From JBFXAM01 sp050184295 (GTDB lineage Bacteria > Planctomycetota > Phycisphaerae > UBA1845 > Fen-1342): a stretch of 47,055 nt of DNA. The notes under the pieces are model-generated. The model searched no databases, had not been told where the DNA came from, and saw only the letters and a list, made by a program, of their open reading frames with translations. Every line of letters begins with the position of its first letter. Within the stretch, counting starts at the first letter, position 1. The stretch covers positions 1 through 47,055 of the forward strand of contig JBFXAM010000026.1 in NCBI GenBank assembly GCA_050184295.1, read 5' to 3'. The translations under genes were made by a program, and so were the position numbers. This document shows, in pieces, positions 43,946-47,055 of this stretch.

Positions 43946-43973
43946 ATTCTAAGGGTGCCCCTGCGCTTGTCAA
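43946..43973 (-). promoter_or_regulatory. Strong promoter of the tRNA-Thr/tuf/ribosomal cluster
   Basis: On the minus strand TTGACA (43973-43968), a 16-base spacer and TAGAAT (43951-43946), preceded by a T/A-rich stretch at about 43975-43983. It is the best match to the sigma-70 consensus together with the one at 29065. The leader contains a short inverted repeat, CCGG...CCGG around TTTTTTCG (43923-43938). Confidence 0.8.
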
Positions 43974-44073
43974 AAGCAAAAATCGACTACCCGCGCCGGC
44001 GAATCCCCGCCTATCCTCTTGCGGGCGGCGTTTTACGCGGACCCGCGCCACCCTCACCCCGCCCGGAGCGCGA

Positions 44074-44604
44074 ATGAGAGCCGACGAACGCAGCCCGAAT
44101 CACGAGCGGCTGACGGATCGCCTGCGCCGTCGCGCGCGCGACGCACGCGACGCCGCCGGTGAGCTGATCGTCGATCTGCGCGCCGAGCCGTGGGCCCCGC
44201 TCCGTTCGCCGGTCGTGCGGCTGGCGCTCTTCGCGATCGCGGCGGTGATCATCGTCGTCGTGGCGCGGAGTTGCCTGCCGGCGATCGGCTCCGGTTCGGA
44301 ACCGCGCGGCGAGACGGCGACCATCGTGGCCACCATTCACGTCGCGTGTACAAATCCAGATTGCCACGCAAGTTACGTTGCCCACCCCAACATTGATTTC
44401 AAGGCGTGGCCGATGGTCTGTGAGAAGTGTGCGACCCCAGGCGTCTACCGCGCGAAGCTCTGCCCGACCTGTCGAAGCTGGTTCGCAACCGCGCCGGGCG
44501 CCAACGACGCCTGTCCGGCGTGCGCCGCACGGAACGCCGCCACCCAGGCCGCCACGCAGCCCGCACGCCCGAGGACCGGCGACGATGCTGAGGATGGGTG
44601 GTAG
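44074..44604 (+). CDS. Zinc-ribbon membrane protein
   Basis: 176 aa. A charged cytoplasmic N-terminus (about 45 residues, Arg/Asp-rich) is followed by one helix (LALFAIAAVIIVVVARSCL, about 50-68). Then comes a domain with four cysteine pairs: CTNPDC, CEKC, CPTC and CPAC, suggesting two zinc ribbons. The tail is Ala/Thr/Gln-rich. Similar one-helix zinc-ribbon proteins are common in planctomycetes, but the function is unknown. It diverges from the tuf cluster promoter and converges on the lysine aminotransferase gene. Confidence 0.78.
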   Translation: MRADERSPNHERLTDRLRRRARDARDAAGELIVDLRAEPWAPLRSPVVRLALFAIAAVIIVVVARSCLPAIGSGSEPRGETATIVATIHVACTNPDCHASYVAHPNIDFKAWPMVCEKCATPGVYRAKLCPTCRSWFATAPGANDACPACAARNAATQAATQPARPRTGDDAEDGW

Positions 44605-44628
44605 CGGGTCGGCGCGCGGATCAAACCT

Positions 44629-45987
44629 CTACTTCACCGTCCCCAGCGCCTCATCGACCACGGCCAATCCGCGATCGAGGTCGCAAGCTTCGATGTTGAG
44701 CACCGGCCGGAACCGGATCGATCGCTCGCCGCAGCCCAGAATGATCAATGACCGCTCTTGGCATGCCTTCTTGAACGCGTCGCGCCGCGTGCCGTCCGGC
44801 AGGTCGAACGCGCACATCAACCCGCGCCCGCGGGGCGCCGTCATGTGCGGATGTTTCGCCGCCAGGCGCTGCAACTCGCTCAGGAGATACGCGCCGGTCT
44901 CGGCGGCGCGGCTCACGAGATCCTCGTCCTGAATGATGCGCAGGTACTGCGCCGCGCGGACCATGTCGGCGAGGTTGCCGCCAAACGTCGAGTTGATCCG
45001 CGAGCTGACCTTGAAGACGCTGTCGACGTCATCCACCCGTCCGCTCGCCATCAGCCCGCAGATCTGCATTTTCTTGCCGAAGCAGAGGATGTCCGGCAAG
45101 ACGCCGAAGTGCTCGCAGCACCACATCCGGCCGGTTAGCCCGATTCCGGTCTGGACCTCGTCGAAAATCAGCAGCATTTCGTGCTGGTCGCACACTTCGC
45201 GCAGCGCCTGGAGGAACTCGCGCCGGAAGTGGCTGTCGCCGCCTTCTCCCTGGATCGGCTCGATGATCACGCACGCCAGATCGTGGCCGTGTCGCGCGAT
45301 CGCGTCGCGAATCTGCGCGAGCGCTTGCTGCTCGCGCGCGGCGACGTCGCTGGTTCGCCGCGGTTCGGGCAGCGCGAAGTCGATTGCCGGCGCGTCGATC
45401 CGCGGCCAGTCGAAGGTCGGGAAGTACATCGTCTTGCGCGGGTCGGCGGTATTCGTCAGCGAGAGCGTGTAGCCGCTGCGCCCGTGAAACGCCTTGCGGA
45501 AATGCACCACGCGCTGGCCGATTTCGCCGCGCCCGGCCGCGAGGTTCTTGCGGACCTTCCAGTCGAAGGCGGTCTTGAGCGCGTTTTCGATCGCCAGCGC
45601 GCCGCCGTCGATGAAGAAGAAGTGGCTCATTCCCGGCAGGCCCGCGACTTCGTCCACCGTCTGCACGAAACGCGCGTAGAATCGCGTGTACACATCCGGA
45701 TTGGCGACTTTGGTGCCGGCCGCGAGCACCAGATCGGCCAGAAACTCCGGTTCGCTCATGCGCGGATGCTGATATCCCAGCGGCTGGGCCGCGTAGAAAG
45801 AGTAGAAGTCGAGATACTCGCGCCCCGTGAGCGCGTCGAAAAGGTACGCCCCGCGGCTCCGTTCGAGGTCGAGCAGAATCTTGAAGCCGTCGACGAGAAT
45901 CCGTGAGCGTAGCACGTCCATCGCGGACTGCGGATCGAGCGTCGTGTGCGGCGCGGGCGTCGTCGGACGGGCCTGGATCGTCGACAT
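44629..45987 (-). CDS. lat: L-lysine 6-aminotransferase
   Basis: 452 aa class III PLP aminotransferase that moves the epsilon-amino group of lysine to 2-oxoglutarate, giving the precursor of 2-aminoadipate. Key signs are FFIDGGALAIENALKTAFDW, VIIEPIQGEGGDSHFR, FDEVQTGIGLTGRMW, and the PLP lysine in CFGKKMQICG. The N-terminal sequence before the domain (MSTIQARPTTPAPH) is short. ATG 45987 has GGAGGTGGAG directly upstream; the frame is open further to 46074, but the ribosome-binding site decides for 45987. No neighbouring lysine-catabolism gene is visible. Confidence 0.88.
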   Translation of the reverse strand: MSTIQARPTTPAPHTTLDPQSAMDVLRSRILVDGFKILLDLERSRGAYLFDALTGREYLDFYSFYAAQPLGYQHPRMSEPEFLADLVLAAGTKVANPDVYTRFYARFVQTVDEVAGLPGMSHFFFIDGGALAIENALKTAFDWKVRKNLAAGRGEIGQRVVHFRKAFHGRSGYTLSLTNTADPRKTMYFPTFDWPRIDAPAIDFALPEPRRTSDVAAREQQALAQIRDAIARHGHDLACVIIEPIQGEGGDSHFRREFLQALREVCDQHEMLLIFDEVQTGIGLTGRMWCCEHFGVLPDILCFGKKMQICGLMASGRVDDVDSVFKVSSRINSTFGGNLADMVRAAQYLRIIQDEDLVSRAAETGAYLLSELQRLAAKHPHMTAPRGRGLMCAFDLPDGTRRDAFKKACQERSLIILGCGERSIRFRPVLNIEACDLDRGLAVVDEALGTVK

Positions 45988-46345
45988 GCTCCACCTCCGA
46001 ATAGGAAGCCGCGCCCAAGCGTCGGCGCGACGCATCATCCCCGGCTGCGGCGCGCGGGGCGCGCACGCCGCCACGCCCGGTCAGCGGCTGACGGATATCG
46101 TATCCTAGCCATCGGCTTGGAGATACGCCGGGATGGACACGCCCGAGCGGGACGATAATAACGCCGCCGACAGGAATCGACGCGTGAGTTGACGTGTCGG
46201 CAGCGCCGCGAACGTCTCAATCAGCAGCGCCGCGCGGGGTCGAGCGTCCTCCGCCGGCGCACGGGAGAAGTCGATCGCCACGCCGAGCCGCTTATCGCCC
46301 GGCGCGTGGCGCGAGAGCCCCACGCGGGCCACAGGAGATCCGGGA
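45988..46345. other. Divergent intergenic region between lat and htrA
   Basis: 358 bases between two divergent genes. The ribosome-binding sites of both genes and a stem-loop at 46303-46326 are visible. I could not pick out convincing -35/-10 pairs for either gene. Confidence 0.5.
46303..46326 (+). repeat. Stem-loop just before the htrA ribosome-binding site
   Basis: CGCGTGG (46303-46309) pairs with CCACGCG (46320-46326) across a 10-base loop, ending 5 bases before ACAGGAG (46331-46337), the site for ATG 46346. It could affect translation of the protease. Confidence 0.35.
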
Positions 46346-47055
46346 ATGACTCCGCAGCCGTCCGTTCGTTTCAGAACATTGCTGCTCCTTACCGTCGGCC
46401 TCGCAGCGCTGTTGGCGGCCTTCGGCGACCGTTTCGTCGCCAACTGGGCGTATGCGCTGGAGCGCGGCAAGCTCCAGGCGACCGCCGACGAGCTTGAGAC
46501 CGTACAGGATCTCTCGCGCGCCTTCCGCGGCGTTGCCAAGCTCGCGCGTCCCGGCGTGGTGCAGATTCGCGTCAGCGGCGGCGCGGCCGAAGAGCTCGAT
46601 CCCACGATGCTGGAGGAGCTGCGCCGGCGGTTGAACCTCGACGAGGACGAACTCCAGCAGTGGCTTCGCCGCCACGGGCGGATGACGCGCTCCTCCGGCA
46701 GCGGGGTGCTGCTCGACAACGACGGCTACATCCTCACGAACAACCACGTCGTCGGCGGGCGGCGCGAGATTCGCGTGCGGCTTCACGACGACCGCGAGTT
46801 CGACGCAACGCTCGTCGGCGCCGATCCCAAGACCGATCTGGCGGTGATCCGCATCGAGGCGACCAACCTGCACGCCCTGCCGTTCGGCGATTCCGACGCG
46901 ATGGAGGTGGGCGACTTTGTGCTCGCGATTGGCGCGCCGTTCGGGTTGGGGCAGACGGTCACGCACGGCATTATCAGCGCGAAGGGGCGCAACGACATCA
47001 GCGACCTGCCCATCGCGTACCAGGACTTCCTGCAAACCGACGCCGCGATCAACCC
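46346..47055 (+). CDS. HtrA/DegP-like serine protease (C-terminus beyond window)
   Basis: The first about 236 codons are present. An N-terminal signal or anchor (LLLLTVGLAALLAAF) is followed by a linker and the trypsin-like domain: SSGSGVLLDNDGYILTNNHV with catalytic His, then DPKTDLAVIRIE with catalytic Asp, and a segment VGDFVLAIGAPFGLGQTVT. The catalytic Ser (GNSGG) and PDZ domains lie beyond the edge. It is a periplasmic or membrane-anchored quality-control protease. The ATG follows CAGGAG at good spacing. Confidence 0.93.
   Translation, partial: MTPQPSVRFRTLLLLTVGLAALLAAFGDRFVANWAYALERGKLQATADELETVQDLSRAFRGVAKLARPGVVQIRVSGGAAEELDPTMLEELRRRLNLDEDELQQWLRRHGRMTRSSGSGVLLDNDGYILTNNHVVGGRREIRVRLHDDREFDATLVGADPKTDLAVIRIEATNLHALPFGDSDAMEVGDFVLAIGAPFGLGQTVTHGIISAKGRNDISDLPIAYQDFLQTDAAIN

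Overview
The window is about 47 kb of GC-rich chromosomal DNA. It most likely comes from a planctomycete, probably of the Phycisphaerae type. The evidence is an EF-Tu whose switch I lacks the usual RGITI core, several planctomycete-style zinc-ribbon membrane proteins, an Alternative Complex III (ACIII) locus joined to a caa3 oxidase locus, and heavily GC-biased third codon positions. The lineage call is inference from protein flavour, not from a marker tree. I saw no transposase, phage gene or CRISPR array.

Layout. (1) 1-4117, leftward: a PAS/HAMP sensor histidine kinase cut by the window edge, an ABC ATPase and a membrane-anchored protein of unknown function. (2) 4464-18842, rightward: a respiratory supercluster. 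actA-actB-actC-actDE-actF are tightly spaced or overlapping; then come a small membrane protein, a SCO copper chaperone, and coxB (with fused cytochrome c), coxA, coxC, coxD and a second subunit III-like gene. The cox genes are separated by roughly 45-115 bases that carry stem-loops. (3) 18907-22653: a DUF3179 protein and heme O synthase (ctaB) run leftward, divergent from heme A synthase (ctaA). Together these supply the heme A needed by the oxidase. (4) 22681-37932: mixed housekeeping and accessory genes. They include an RNase H-like exonuclease, a DUF1569 protein, a hexapeptide acetyltransferase, an Imm21-type immunity protein, several unknowns, cystathionine beta-synthase, a heparinase-II/III-like protein, trpE, a thioredoxin-fold protein without its cysteines, and trmJ. 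(5) 38065-43973, leftward: the translation cluster tRNA-Thr, tuf, rpmG, tRNA-Trp, secE, nusG, rplK, a small unknown ORF, rplA, rplJ, rplL. A near-consensus promoter sits at its head. (6) 44074-47055: a zinc-ribbon membrane protein, lysine 6-aminotransferase, and the 5' part of an HtrA/DegP protease.

How it works together. ACIII oxidises quinol and should hand electrons to the cytochrome c domain of the caa3 oxidase; ctaA/ctaB and SCO provide heme A and copper. The oxidase subunit I carries YSHPAV in place of HPEV, so it is a type A2 enzyme. The most striking oddity is in the fused ActD-ActE protein. Its cytochrome domain keeps the surrounding family sequence and the distal methionine, but the heme-attachment motif has become S-S-A-S-H, with both cysteines changed to serine.
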